Shown piece by piece: positions 26,966 through 35,792 of a stretch of 64,000 nucleotides of DNA. A program made the position numbers and the translations under genes. The notes below the pieces were generated by a model that was given only the letters and a program-made list of their open reading frames with translations, searched no databases and was not told where the DNA came from. The stretch spans positions 62,001-126,000 of the forward strand of contig NZ_FMBW01000071.1 of the NCBI RefSeq assembly GCF_900091725.1. Direction: 5' to 3'. The stretch comes from Streptomyces sp. DvalAA-43. GTDB taxonomy: Bacteria; Actinomycetota; Actinomycetes; Streptomycetales; Streptomycetaceae. Each line of letters opens with the position of its first letter. The stretch's first letter is position 1.

Positions 26966-28660
26966 ATGACCGAACGGTGGGCTCTGGCCATGACGGAGAC
27001 CGGCGGCGCCCTCCTCGCGCCGCTGGCCCCCACCGGCCTGCCCGCCGCCCCGGTCGTGGCCGAGGCCGACCTCGTGGCGGCGGTCCGCTCCCGCCCCGAC
27101 GTCACCCGCTGGGTGTGGCGGTCCACCGCCGAGATCTACCCGCGCCTGCTCACGGCCGGCGTCCATGTCGACCGCTGCTACGACATCGAGGCCGCCGAAT
27201 CCCTCCTCCTCGCCCATGAGGGCCGCCTCGGCGAGCCCCGCTCCGCGGCCGCCGCCCACGCCCGCCTGAGCAACGCCCCCGTACCCCCCGATCCGCCGCC
27301 CCGCTCGGCGGAGCCCGGCTCGCAGTCCTCGCTGTTCGAGCCCCCGTCCGGCACCCAGCTGCCCTTCGACGACCTCCTCCGCGTCTACGCCGACCAGCTC
27401 CGCCGCCACGACACCACCGAGCACCCGGACAGAATGCGCCTGCTCACGGCCTCCGAATCGGCCGGCATGCTGGTCGCCGCCGAGCTGAACAGATCCGGTC
27501 TGCCCTGGCGCGCCGACGTCCACCGGGACGTCCTCCACGATCTGCTCGGCGAGCGGTACGCGGGCGGCGGCGAGCCCCGGAAGCTGGCCGAGCTGGCCGA
27601 CGAGGTCTCGGCCGCCTTCGGCAGACGGGTCCGCCCCGATCTCCCGGCAGACGTGGTGAAGGCCTTCGCGCAGGCCGGGATCAAGGTGAAGTCCACCCGC
27701 CGCTGGGAGTTGGCGGAGCTGGACCACCCGGCGGTGGACCCCCTCATCCAGTACAAGAAGCTGTACCGGATCTGGACGGCGCACGGCTGGGGCTGGCTCC
27801 AGGACTGGGTGCGCGACGGCCGCTTCCGCCCCGAGTACCTGCCGGGCGGCACGGTCAGCGGCCGCTGGACGACCAACGGCGGCGGGGCGCTCCAGATCCC
27901 CAAGGTGATACGGCAGGCGGTCGTCGCCGACGAGGGCTGGCGCCTGGTCGTCGCGGACGCCGACCAGATGGAGCCCCGGGTCCTCGCCGCGATCTCCCGC
28001 GACCGCGGCCTGATGGAGGTGGCGGGCCATGACGGCGATCTGTACACGGCGCTGTCGGACCGGGCGTTCCACGGCGACCGGGACCACGCCAAGCTCGCGC
28101 TGCTGGGCGCGGTCTACGGCCAGACCTCGGGCGACGGCCTGAAGAACCTGGCCGCTCTGCGGCGCAGATTCCCGCTGGCCGTGGCCTATGTCGACGATGC
28201 CGCGAAGGCGGGCGAGGAAGGCCGCCTCGTACGGACGTGGCTGGGCCGGACCAGTCCTCCCGCCGTGGGAAGCGGGGCGGGCGAGGAAGCCGGCATCCCG
28301 CAGGAGAGCCTCGAACCGCCCCCCGGCGACGACGGGTTCACCCCCGGCTACGCATCGTCGAACGCCCGCGCGCGCGGCCGCTTCACCCGCAACTTCGTGG
28401 TGCAGGGCAGCGCGGCCGACTGGGCGCTGCTGCTCCTGGCCGCCCTGCGCCGCTCGCTCCACACCGCCGGGCTCCGGGCGGAGCTGGTCTTCTTCCAGCA
28501 CGACGAGGTGATCGTGCACTGCCCCCAGGAGGAGGCCCAGGCCGTGGTGGCGGCGATCCGGGCGGCCGGCGAGCTGGCCGGGCGGACCGCCTTCGGTGAG
28601 ACGCCGGTGCGTTTTCCGTTCACTACGGCGGTGGTGGAGCGCTATTCGGATGCGAAGTGA
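26966..28660 (+). CDS. Family A DNA polymerase-like protein with degenerate exonuclease domain
   Basis: A 564-aa protein usually annotated as bifunctional 3'-5' exonuclease/DNA polymerase in Streptomyces. The polymerase domain is well conserved: motif A VVADADQMEPRVLAA with the catalytic Asp, motif B around RDHAKLALLGAVYGQTSG, and motif C FFQHDEVIVHCP with the catalytic HDE. The N-terminal part, where the 3'-5' exonuclease would be, lacks a recognisable DxE Exo I motif, so proofreading activity is doubtful. There is no 5'-3' nuclease domain. It is a second, shorter Pol I-like enzyme whose role is not settled. The ATG at 26966 is preferred; its 3' end overlaps a small membrane-protein gene on the other strand. 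Confidence 0.88.
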   Translation: MTERWALAMTETGGALLAPLAPTGLPAAPVVAEADLVAAVRSRPDVTRWVWRSTAEIYPRLLTAGVHVDRCYDIEAAESLLLAHEGRLGEPRSAAAAHARLSNAPVPPDPPPRSAEPGSQSSLFEPPSGTQLPFDDLLRVYADQLRRHDTTEHPDRMRLLTASESAGMLVAAELNRSGLPWRADVHRDVLHDLLGERYAGGGEPRKLAELADEVSAAFGRRVRPDLPADVVKAFAQAGIKVKSTRRWELAELDHPAVDPLIQYKKLYRIWTAHGWGWLQDWVRDGRFRPEYLPGGTVSGRWTTNGGGALQIPKVIRQAVVADEGWRLVVADADQMEPRVLAAISRDRGLMEVAGHDGDLYTALSDRAFHGDRDHAKLALLGAVYGQTSGDGLKNLAALRRRFPLAVAYVDDAAKAGEEGRLVRTWLGRTSPPAVGSGAGEEAGIPQESLEPPPGDDGFTPGYASSNARARGRFTRNFVVQGSAADWALLLLAALRRSLHTAGLRAELVFFQHDEVIVHCPQEEAQAVVAAIRAAGELAGRTAFGETPVRFPFTTAVVERYSDAK

Positions 28661-28841
28661 GGCCCTTGTCCGGCGCCGGCCCCGGACCGGCGCCCGGCCC
28701 TTCGCCGAACCCGGCCAGCCCGTGGTCGTAGTGCGCCGGGCGCAGATGCTGATGGCGGTGCCGGGCATTGAGCAGATGAATGACGTACGCCGCGATCGCG
28801 ATCATCGCGAGGACGACCACGACAGTGACCAGGGTTTCCAT
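28623..28841 (-). CDS. Small single-pass membrane protein
   Basis: A 72-aa protein with one N-terminal membrane helix (TLVTVVVVLAMIAIAAYVIH) followed by a His/Arg-rich and then Gly/Pro-rich cytoplasmic or extracellular tail. The ATG at 28841 follows AAGGGGG at good distance. It overlaps the 3' end of the polymerase gene by 38 bp on the opposite strand. No family assignment; similar small proteins occur beside this polymerase in other streptomycetes as far as I know. Confidence 0.65.
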   Translation of the reverse strand: METLVTVVVVLAMIAIAAYVIHLLNARHRHQHLRPAHYDHGLAGFGEGPGAGPGPAPDKGLTSHPNSAPPPP

Positions 28842-29035
28842 GCGATACCGGCCCCCTTCGATGCGCAGGCCGATCCGGGCGGCTCACCTGGAGCCGTATG
28901 CCTCCAGGCTACTCCGCCGCACGCCTCCCGGCCCCTGCCGGGAACCGGGAGGGGCCGGGAGCTGGGAGGGGCCGGGAGCCGTGCGGCGGGCAGGGGTCCG
29001 GGCCGGAAGCACGTCCAGCCCGGACCCGGCGCGGC

Positions 29036-29068
29036 GCGTGCCCCGCGAGGGAACGCTCCGGGGCACGC
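29036..29068 (-). terminator. Hairpin terminator after the dioxygenase gene
   Basis: Perfect ten-base inverted repeat (29036-29045 and 29059-29068, 13-base loop) 36 bp beyond the stop codon of the minus-strand dioxygenase gene. The rest of 28842-29104 shows only G-rich repetitive sequence. Confidence 0.55.
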
Positions 29069-29104
29069 CCGCGCTGCGGGGTACGCCCCCGCTGTGCTGC
29101 GTGT

Positions 29105-29947
29105 CTACCCGCGTTCCCACAGCGCGGGGACGTTCGGCGGTTCCCAGCCGGCCATGGCCGAGTGCGCCTGCAGACAGCGGTACGCGACCCCGCCGTACGT
29201 GACGCGGTCTCCCGCGCTGTAGAGCGTTCCGGCCGCCCAGGTGGAGCCGGGCGGGTCGGTCGGCGGGTCCGTGGGGTCGGTGGGCGGATCGGTCGGACTC
29301 TGGGCGACGTCGAGGACGAAGTCGAAGGTCCCCTGCTTCGCCGAACCGGCGTCCCGGACGTTCATCAGGAGCGCCGGGTCGAAGAGGGAGTCGGTGTTGT
29401 TGCGCGGCTCGCCGGGGAAGTACAGCTGGGTGGTCAGGATGCCCGAGCCGGGCGCCTGGACCTTGACGTGGATGTGGCGGGTACGCCCCGGGTACAGCCC
29501 CGGCACGATCGTGGTCAGGCTGAAGGCCCCCGACTGATCGCTGAACTGGTGGCCGCGGAAGGCGAATCCGCTCATGTCGTACGCGCCGTTGGTGTCGGCC
29601 TGCCAGAAGTCCAGCAGCACTCCGGAGATGGGCTTGCAGGCCCGCCCGAAGACATAGCCGCTCACGGTCAGCCGGACGCCGGGCGTGCTGTCGGTCACCA
29701 GGCTCGTACGGAGCGGGGAGTTGGGCTTGAAGTAGGGCCCCTCGATCTGGTCGTGGGTCGGGCCGTCGCCGTCGTCGCAGTTCGGCGTGGGGGCCACGGG
29801 CCTGCCGCCGGTACCGGCATCGCGGGCCAGCGCGACGCCACCGCCCGCGAGCAGCGGTACGGTGCCGGCGACGAGGGCCGCCTTGAGCAGTGTCTTGCGG
29901 CTGATCCGGCGGTCGCCGCCGGAGCCTTCGGTCGGTTCTGGGGTCAT
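29105..29947 (-). CDS. Secreted intradiol ring-cleavage dioxygenase with carbohydrate-binding module
   Basis: A 280-aa exported enzyme. A Tat-like signal (RRISRKTLLKAALVAG) leads into an intradiol dioxygenase domain (about residues 60-215) with the Fe(III) ligand motif YPGRTRHIH (Y152, H158, H160) and the conserved IEGPYFKPNSPLR start. A PTDPPTDP-rich linker (218-233) joins a C-terminal chitin/cellulose-binding module of the CBM5/12 type (WAAGTLYSAGDRVTYGGVAY, ending NVPALWERG). A secreted enzyme of this design in Streptomyces sp. SirexAA-E cleaves lignin-derived catechols. The ATG at 29947 follows GAGGAA. Its C-terminal module is nearly the same as that of the adjacent SprC-like protease. 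Confidence 0.9.
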   Translation of the reverse strand: MTPEPTEGSGGDRRISRKTLLKAALVAGTVPLLAGGGVALARDAGTGGRPVAPTPNCDDGDGPTHDQIEGPYFKPNSPLRTSLVTDSTPGVRLTVSGYVFGRACKPISGVLLDFWQADTNGAYDMSGFAFRGHQFSDQSGAFSLTTIVPGLYPGRTRHIHVKVQAPGSGILTTQLYFPGEPRNNTDSLFDPALLMNVRDAGSAKQGTFDFVLDVAQSPTDPPTDPTDPPTDPPGSTWAAGTLYSAGDRVTYGGVAYRCLQAHSAMAGWEPPNVPALWERG

Positions 29948-30179
29948 GGCTGATTCCTCGGGTGGGGGAAGGGCACGTGCATGACACAGAGCAGGGAGCA
30001 GGGAGCAGGAACAGAGCGCGGGGAGCTGGGGCCGGGTGCGCGCCGCCCGGCCGGGAGGCCGGGGCGGAAGCCGGGCGGGCGCGGTCGACGTGGCGGCCTC
30101 ACCGAAGCCGCCGGAACCACCGGCGCCACAGGGGCGACCGGAGCTGCAAGGGGCCACCGGACTCGCTGCGGGACAGCCC

Positions 30180-31553
30180 TCAGATGCGTTCCCAGAGGGC
30201 CGGCACGTTCGGCGGCGTCCAGCCGGCCTGCGCCTGGTGCGGCTGGAGGCAGCGGTAGCTGTCGGAGCCGTACGTCACGACATCACCCGCGGCGTACGTC
30301 GTGCCCGCCGCCCAGCTGCCGCCCGGTTCGGTCGGCGGGTCGGTGGGCGGGTCGGTCGGGGTGCCGTTGGTGACCAGCGTGAGCCCGTACGCCTGGAGCG
30401 CCGGGTTCACCGGCTGGAAGTACGTCGTCCCGCCCTGGGAGCAGTTGCCGGAGCCACCGGAGGTGACGCCCTGTGCCTGGCTGCCGGAGATGAACGACCC
30501 GCCGGAGTCACCGGGTTCGGCGCACACATTGGTGCGGGTGACCCCGGAGACGGTGCCTTCCTGGTACGTGACGCTGGTGTTGCGCTGCTGGACCGTCCCG
30601 CAGTGCCAGCCGGTCGTCGAGCCGGAGCGGCAGACCGACGCCCCTTCCAGCGCCTCGGTGGACCCGGTGACCGTCACATCGCCCTGGCCGTAACCGTTCA
30701 CCAGGGCGCGCGGCGTCCAGCTGGTGTTGGTGGCGACCCAGGAGTAGTCGCGGCCGGGGAAGGTGGAGCCCTGGAAGGAGCCCTGCGCCTGCTGGTTGTA
30801 GCCGCTGGTGCTGACCCCGGGCGTTCCGCAGTGACCGGCGCTGACGAAGCCGGACTGGCTGCTGCCCCGCTTGACCGGGAAGCCGATGGAGCAGCGCCCC
30901 GAGCCGTTCATGTAGTACGCGTCACCGCCCCGCAGATCCGTGAACGTACGCGGCGCGGCCCCCGCTTGACGCACCGCCACCACCTCACGCGGCACCCCCG
31001 CACCGGCGAGGAACGCGTCGGCGGCCGAGGCGCGGGCGGCCTCCAGGACGACCCGGTTGCTTGCCACATCGACGTACCAGACGGGCACGCCCTTCGGTGC
31101 CCGGTGCAGCGCCACCCGGTCCAACGCGGCCTTGGCCGAGTCGAGTTCGGCCTGACTGTGCTCGACGACGACGGGCCTGGCACCGGCCTCGCGGATCCGG
31201 GCGGCATCCGCGACGTCGGTGGTGGCCACGGTCAGGGCCGCGTCGTCACCGCTCACCCGGGCACCGGCGAAATCGGCGCCGAGGGAGCGCTTCAGCCCCG
31301 CGGCGACGACCGCCGCCCGGGTCTCGTGGCCGATCCGGCTGCGCGCCTCGGCGGCGGTCAGCCCGAGGTCGCGTCGCATGGCCGCCAGCAGACCGGGCGA
31401 GAGCTGCTCGGCGCCCGTGGCGGTGGGGGTGCGGAGATGGGGAGCCGGATCGGCGGACGCGTTGCCGGTCAGGCCTGCCAGCGCGAGCACACCGACGGCG
31501 ACGGTGGCGGTACACGCGGCCAGGGCGCGTCTGCGGAGCATGGATCTCTCCAC
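30180..31553 (-). CDS. sprC: Streptogrisin C-type serine protease with chitin-binding module
   Basis: Secreted S1 (alpha-lytic type) protease of 457 aa, the same length as S. griseus SprC. Order: signal peptide (ERSMLRRRALAACTATVAVG), propeptide to about residue 205 that assists folding, mature protease with catalytic H241 (SAGHCG), D269 (FPGRDYSW) and S350 (EPGDSGGSF), PTDPPTDPP linker, and C-terminal CBM5/12 chitin-binding module. Cleavage before the mature protease would occur near TFTDLRGGDAYYMN. It probably degrades protein in chitin-rich material outside the cell. The start at 31553 is conserved. The gene is monocistronic and shares its last module with the dioxygenase gene downstream. 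Confidence 0.95.
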   Translation of the reverse strand: MERSMLRRRALAACTATVAVGVLALAGLTGNASADPAPHLRTPTATGAEQLSPGLLAAMRRDLGLTAAEARSRIGHETRAAVVAAGLKRSLGADFAGARVSGDDAALTVATTDVADAARIREAGARPVVVEHSQAELDSAKAALDRVALHRAPKGVPVWYVDVASNRVVLEAARASAADAFLAGAGVPREVVAVRQAGAAPRTFTDLRGGDAYYMNGSGRCSIGFPVKRGSSQSGFVSAGHCGTPGVSTSGYNQQAQGSFQGSTFPGRDYSWVATNTSWTPRALVNGYGQGDVTVTGSTEALEGASVCRSGSTTGWHCGTVQQRNTSVTYQEGTVSGVTRTNVCAEPGDSGGSFISGSQAQGVTSGGSGNCSQGGTTYFQPVNPALQAYGLTLVTNGTPTDPPTDPPTEPGGSWAAGTTYAAGDVVTYGSDSYRCLQPHQAQAGWTPPNVPALWERI

Positions 31554-31735
31554 GGAACTCTCCTTGACTTCGGGGGAATTGCCGCCAAGGTAGCCGCGTA
31601 CACGTCATCCCCAGGAGATCCCGTCCGCCCCCTCACTTCACGTTATGGGGTCCCCGACCGGCGACGACGGGCCGCCCGCCGCGCAGTCGGGCCGCGGACA
31701 TCCACATCTGCCACCGATCCCCGTAGGTTCGCCCC

Positions 31736-32416
31736 ATGCGAATAGGTGAGCTGCTGGGAGCCGGACGATCAGCCGATGTGTACGCACTCGATGAGAAGTG
31801 GGTCCTGCGGCGATACCGCGACGGCATGGACGCCACTCCCGAATGGATGGTCATGTCCTACCTCGGCGCACACGGCTACCCGGTCCCTCGTCTGGGCCCC
31901 CGGGACGCCTCGACACCACCCTGCGACCTGGTGCTGCAACGGCTGACCGGCCCGACGATGCTGGACTCCCTGCTGAGCGGCGCCCTGTCGGCGGCCGACG
32001 CGGGCGCCCTGCTGGCCGGTCTCCTCGCCGAGCTGCACACCGTCCCGGCCCGGCTCTCCCCGCACCCCGAGGACCGGATCCTCCACCTCGACCTGCACCC
32101 GGGCAATGTGATGCTGACGGACCGGGGCCCGGTGGTGATCGACTGGAGCAACACCACGGAGGGCGCACCGGCAGAGGACCGCGCCATGTCGTCCCTGATC
32201 CTGGCTCAGGTCGCGGTCGACCCCCGGTCCCCCGCGTCGGCGGGTGCCCGCGCCCTGCTGGACGCCCTGGTGCCGCACCTCTCCGCGTCCGGCGGCATCC
32301 CCGCCCCCCACCTCGCCGAGGCGGCCACGCGCCGGGCCGCCAATCCGACGATGAGCCCGCACGAGGTGGCCCTCATCGGCCGGGCGGCGTCCTTGGTCAC
32401 GGAACTGACCGCCTGA
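31736..32416 (+). CDS. Aminoglycoside phosphotransferase/choline kinase-like protein
   Basis: A 226-aa small protein of the APH family. The Brenner motif HLDLHPGNVML (catalytic Asp) and the metal-binding IDWSNTTEGAPAEDRA segment are clear. The N-terminal lobe begins IGELLGAGRSADVYALDEKW with a Gly-rich loop, so it has the kinase fold. At 226 aa it is shorter than true resistance APHs, and homologs have unknown small-molecule substrates; antibiotic resistance should not be assumed. It is divergent from sprC (gap 182 bp) and is the last gene before the defence genes. Confidence 0.88.
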   Translation: MRIGELLGAGRSADVYALDEKWVLRRYRDGMDATPEWMVMSYLGAHGYPVPRLGPRDASTPPCDLVLQRLTGPTMLDSLLSGALSAADAGALLAGLLAELHTVPARLSPHPEDRILHLDLHPGNVMLTDRGPVVIDWSNTTEGAPAEDRAMSSLILAQVAVDPRSPASAGARALLDALVPHLSASGGIPAPHLAEAATRRAANPTMSPHEVALIGRAASLVTELTA

Positions 32417-32739
32417 GCCTGCGATTCCGGCAGGTGGACGACCAGGGATTCATACCCCGGCCCATCCCGTCCCGTACCGCACCGCCGGGTTAGCGAGTCA
32501 ACTTCTTCGGACAGAGAAATCAGAGAACTCCACATGACAACCCCTTGTCAGCGATTCTCGCTTGCGATGAACTAAAACATGCAGGTCATAGACATGGGAT
32601 GGCACTCGACGAGCCTTGTTTCCCCTCGTCATCACAGATGATCCATCGGAGTACGCACCTGCGTCTCCTGGCCCGGACTCGCTAACTTCCCCTCACCAGG
32701 GATCACCAGCACGCAAGTTACCGAAGGGGTAGGGAAACG
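32417..32739. other. AT-richer gap at the start of the defence region
   Basis: 323 bp without a gene. Base composition shifts visibly from near-pure GC to mixed sequence from about 32500 on, which suggests a junction between the core chromosome and acquired DNA. A purine-rich stretch (AAGGGGTAGGGAAACG) just before 32740 serves as ribosome site for the methylase. No clear terminator or integrase remnant. Confidence 0.5.
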
Positions 32740-35049
32740 ATGCAGAGTCCTGCCGAACGCAAGGTAGACGTCCATGGGCTGCTGTCCAGCAAAGAGCTCA
32801 CAGAGCGGCTCGGGATGAACCGCGCCAGTCTCACCCGGATGAGAAGCCGGTCCCCGAAGGACGCTCCCCAGCCCATCCGCGTAGGGGATACGGACTATTA
32901 CGACCCGGAACAAGTCGTCCACTGGTTCGACCAGCGTCTCGTACCCGCCCGCTGCCGAACGTCCGAAGAGGGCGACGACGCCACCTACGGCGCACGGCTG
33001 CGTAAATCTCACGGGCTGCCGAGCACGCAGAGCGATGAACAGCGCCCAGCAGCACCGCACAGTCCGGACCGCCCCGCTCGGCAGGGCCGTGCGGGGAAGA
33101 ACACACCACACTCCGGAAAGCAGCACATCCTCGCGTTCATGCGTGCCTTGCCGGTGAAGGCCGAACACCCCGAGCGGCTCCTCGACTTCACCGCTCTGCT
33201 CCTCGCGCTCCTGCTGCTGCGCGGAAACAGCCCGTGGGGGCGCCTACGTGCGAGGGCGGAGGAACGAAGCACCACGAGCCTGGTGCTACTGGAGGAGATC
33301 CGGATCCGGACGGAACAGGTGCTGCGACGGGCCCGGTACAACGTGACGGTCACCCCCTCGTTCGACGGCCTGCGGTTCCTCTCGTGCGACGAACTGCGAG
33401 ACCTCATGCGTGCTGTCGAGCAGACCCCCGACGACATCGTCCACGACGTGATCGCTCAGTACGAATCCCTGGTCCGCCCTCAGGCGCGTCACTTCTTCAC
33501 TCCCCGAGGCGTGGCCGAACTGGGCGCGGCCCTGGCTCTTGCGAGCCACCCCGGAAATCCGCGCACCGCGTACGACCCCTATCTGCGTGGAGGCGAGTTC
33601 CCGGCCGCCCTGCCTTCCCGGCTCACGTTCCGCGGACGGGCCGCCGTTCAGGCGACGCTGCTCCTGGCCGTGCTCCGGCTGGCCCTGATCGGGGCCGTTT
33701 CCCCCTCGATCCGGTGCACGGCTCTCGAACCCTGGCGTGACCGCGCGAGTACGCCGGGCAAGGCGGACCTCGTGCTGACCAACCCGCCGTTCAACACGAG
33801 GGTCGACCGGGACACCCCGCAGCGACGAATCGGTTCGTGGCCCTATGGTCCTCCTCCGCACGAGGTGGCCACGTACGCCTACCTCCAGCACTGCATCGAG
33901 CAGCTCGAAGAGGGCGGTCGGGCCGTTGTCGTCATGCCGAGCAAGGCGGGGAACTCCCTCAACCGGGCCGAACGCGAAATCCGTGGGCAAATACTGCTGA
34001 GCGGTGTGTTCGAGGCCGCGATCGCGCTCCCCGACCGGTTGTTCACCTCGACCAAGGTCCCCGTGATGCTGTGGCTCCTCCGCCACCCATCCGACAAGTG
34101 CGACCGCGTGCTCTTCCTCGACGCTCAGCACCTCGGCCGGCAGACCGGCGGCCGACGCGTACTGGAAGAGACCGACGTACAGGCCGTGCTCGCGGCGTAC
34201 CGTGCCGCGAGCGAGGGGGCGGAACCCTCACTTCCGTACGCCTTGGTCGACTCCACCGTGCTGAGCGCCTCAGCACCCGACTACTCGCTCAACCCACGCG
34301 ACCACATCCGACCGGACGCCCCGGAAGCATCTCGTACCTCCGTGCGTCGGCAGCTCGCCGAGGTGAACCTGTTGACCGACCGCTGCAGGTACGCAGACCA
34401 GATGGCAGGCGTACACACCCAGGATGCTTCATACGCCTCACTCCGCGACGCGACCTGGTGTTCCGTGCCCCTGGGTGAGTTCTGTGACGTCCAGGCGGGC
34501 GCCAAGTTCAACCATGCCTACGCCCGGCATTCCACCGAACCCCGCGAGATACAGGCCGTATTTCCCCGGCAGCTCCGGGAAGGCCGCATCATGCCCGATG
34601 CCGAACGGCTCGTCAGTGAACAGCTCGTCGAACTCCACCAGAAACATCGCCTGCTCGGTGGCGACATCGTTCTCGCCCGCGCAGGGGCCGCCCGCCGGCC
34701 CGCGCTCGTACAACCCGACCAGAGCGGCTTCCTGATGAGCGGCAACGTGGCCCGAATCCGCTGTGTTCACACAGACCAGATCGTGCCCGAGTTCCTGCAC
34801 CTCGCCCTGGGCCAGGACGAGGTGATGAACCGGATCAGGGACCGTGCGGCGTCCACTGCCGTCCCTTCGGTCTCCACCGATGTGCTCCGCAGCATCGAGG
34901 TCGCCCTTCCGCCGCTTCCGGTCCAGCTGCACATCGTGGCGCTCCTCCACGCCCAGGACCACCAGGTCCGCGCCCACCGTGAGCTGGCTGCCAAAGCCGC
35001 CGAAGCCCGCACGCTGATGGCCGCCTACCTGTTCGCCCCCGCCCGCTGA
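32740..35049 (+). CDS. N-6 DNA methylase fused to type I specificity-like domain
   Basis: A 769-aa protein. Residues 14-65 form a helix-turn-helix like those of MerR/excisionase proteins (LLSSKELTERLGMNRASLTR); residues about 225-510 are an HsdM-like methylase with FFTPRGVAEL and the catalytic NPPF (348-351); residues about 565-769 resemble a type I S-subunit half (EFCDVQAGAKF, GDIVLARAGA, ALPPLPVQLHIVALLHAQD). The SAM-binding motif I, normally DPxCGSGG, reads DPYLRGGEF (279-287), so it is altered. It likely methylates adenine in a bipartite or asymmetric site, or acts as a DNA-sensing protein. No HsdR gene is adjacent. A small membrane protein gene follows by 23 bp. Confidence 0.85.
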   Translation: MQSPAERKVDVHGLLSSKELTERLGMNRASLTRMRSRSPKDAPQPIRVGDTDYYDPEQVVHWFDQRLVPARCRTSEEGDDATYGARLRKSHGLPSTQSDEQRPAAPHSPDRPARQGRAGKNTPHSGKQHILAFMRALPVKAEHPERLLDFTALLLALLLLRGNSPWGRLRARAEERSTTSLVLLEEIRIRTEQVLRRARYNVTVTPSFDGLRFLSCDELRDLMRAVEQTPDDIVHDVIAQYESLVRPQARHFFTPRGVAELGAALALASHPGNPRTAYDPYLRGGEFPAALPSRLTFRGRAAVQATLLLAVLRLALIGAVSPSIRCTALEPWRDRASTPGKADLVLTNPPFNTRVDRDTPQRRIGSWPYGPPPHEVATYAYLQHCIEQLEEGGRAVVVMPSKAGNSLNRAEREIRGQILLSGVFEAAIALPDRLFTSTKVPVMLWLLRHPSDKCDRVLFLDAQHLGRQTGGRRVLEETDVQAVLAAYRAASEGAEPSLPYALVDSTVLSASAPDYSLNPRDHIRPDAPEASRTSVRRQLAEVNLLTDRCRYADQMAGVHTQDASYASLRDATWCSVPLGEFCDVQAGAKFNHAYARHSTEPREIQAVFPRQLREGRIMPDAERLVSEQLVELHQKHRLLGGDIVLARAGAARRPALVQPDQSGFLMSGNVARIRCVHTDQIVPEFLHLALGQDEVMNRIRDRAASTAVPSVSTDVLRSIEVALPPLPVQLHIVALLHAQDHQVRAHRELAAKAAEARTLMAAYLFAPAR

Positions 35050-35072
35050 AGCACGAGAAGGAAAACCAGCCC

Positions 35073-35282
35073 ATGAACACCGGCAACCAGACCACGCCCC
35101 AGCCCGCGCGCCTTCTCCTGGTACTCATCGTCGTCCTCTTCTCTACATGCGTCGGCCAGACCACGGGGATCCTCATGCACACCATCGGCATCGGCATCGC
35201 CGGTTCCCTCGCCGCCTCTGGCACCGCATGCGCCACGGTCATGGGTCTCGGTCTCACCGTGCTGCAGTACCTGCGGCGATAA
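35073..35282 (+). CDS. Small two-helix membrane protein downstream of the methylase
   Basis: A 69-aa protein with two hydrophobic segments (PARLLLVLIVVLFSTCVG and about residues 33-64, Gly/Ala-rich). The ATG at 35073 is preceded by AGAAGGA and lies 23 bp after the methylase stop, so the two are probably one transcript. I do not recognise a family. As a methylase-linked membrane protein it may be an effector, a membrane anchor or an unrelated passenger. Confidence 0.65.
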   Translation: MNTGNQTTPQPARLLLVLIVVLFSTCVGQTTGILMHTIGIGIAGSLAASGTACATVMGLGLTVLQYLRR

Positions 35283-35332
35283 CAGGGCAGCTACTGCGGC
35301 CGGGGAAGCCCGAGCACTGCGAGCACACAAGA

Positions 35333-35367
35333 AAGGACCGGGGCAGATACTTTCTGACCCGGTCCTT
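35333..35367 (-). terminator. Terminator hairpin attached to tRNA fragment 1
   Basis: Arms 35333-35342 and 35358-35367 (ten pairs), followed on the minus strand by TTTCTTG. Same relation to tRNA fragment 1 as the hairpin at 59567-59598 has to the intact tRNA-Thr gene. Confidence 0.65.
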
Positions 35368-35373
35368 CTCGGA

Positions 35374-35412
35374 ACCGCCTTAGGGATTCGAACCCGAGGC
35401 CTACGCGTTACG
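35374..35412 (-). repeat. tRNA-Thr 3'-end fragment 1 (degenerate)
   Basis: Matches the 3' half of the tRNA-Thr gene at 59606-59679 with a few changes (T-arm GATTCGAACCC intact, TA for TC in the acceptor part). No 5' half is present. It reads as an old att scar, and borders the methylase region on the left. Confidence 0.75.
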
Positions 35413-35578
35413 GGGCTAGCCAGATCATGCTGGGCAGTGATCAGCGATCGCGTTCCATCCAGCCCTACCTGGCCAGTGTCCGCTGCGCCGTGACGCCTGG
35501 TCCAACAGCACCGATCAGTTCGCTCACGCATCGCTCACGCGGCCCAATTAGGTTAGATAGCAGGACAACCGGAACAAG

Positions 35579-35614
35579 AAACCTCAGGTCAGAAATATCC
35601 CCGACCTGAGGTTT
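35579..35614 (-). terminator. Terminator hairpin attached to tRNA fragment 2
   Basis: Perfect 12-base arms (35579-35590 and 35603-35614) with a 12-base loop and T-rich sequence beyond on the minus strand; adjoins tRNA fragment 2. Confidence 0.75.
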
Positions 35615-35619
35615 CAGCA

Positions 35620-35650
35620 GAGCCACCTTCGGGATTCGAACCCGACACCT
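35620..35650 (-). repeat. tRNA-Thr 3'-end fragment 2 (degenerate)
   Basis: Acceptor and T-arm part similar to tRNA-Thr (GCCACCTTCGGGATTCGAAC), after which the match fades around CACCTACCGCG. Second of three tandem tRNA scars; 208 bp before fragment 2 and 183 bp after it show no gene. Confidence 0.7.
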
Positions 35651-35792
35651 ACCGCGTTGCTCCCGTGTGTAAGGCTTTTGCCCCTCCGATGTGGCCGACA
35701 GAGCCTCTCCGCCCCTCCGCTCACGCACCGCTCGGACAAGAAGTCTCGGAGCCTCCGTCACCCCATACGCCGAGTGACCACGCAAAAAGCAA

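Noticed and set aside
31736-32416. Aminoglycoside resistance gene
   Set aside because: The protein is much shorter than true resistance APHs and only the generic kinase motifs are seen; there is no resistance context.
32440-32480. A further tRNA-like scar (GGGATTCATACCCC)
   Set aside because: Only about 11 of 13 T-arm bases match and no acceptor or anticodon part follows; chance similarity is likely.
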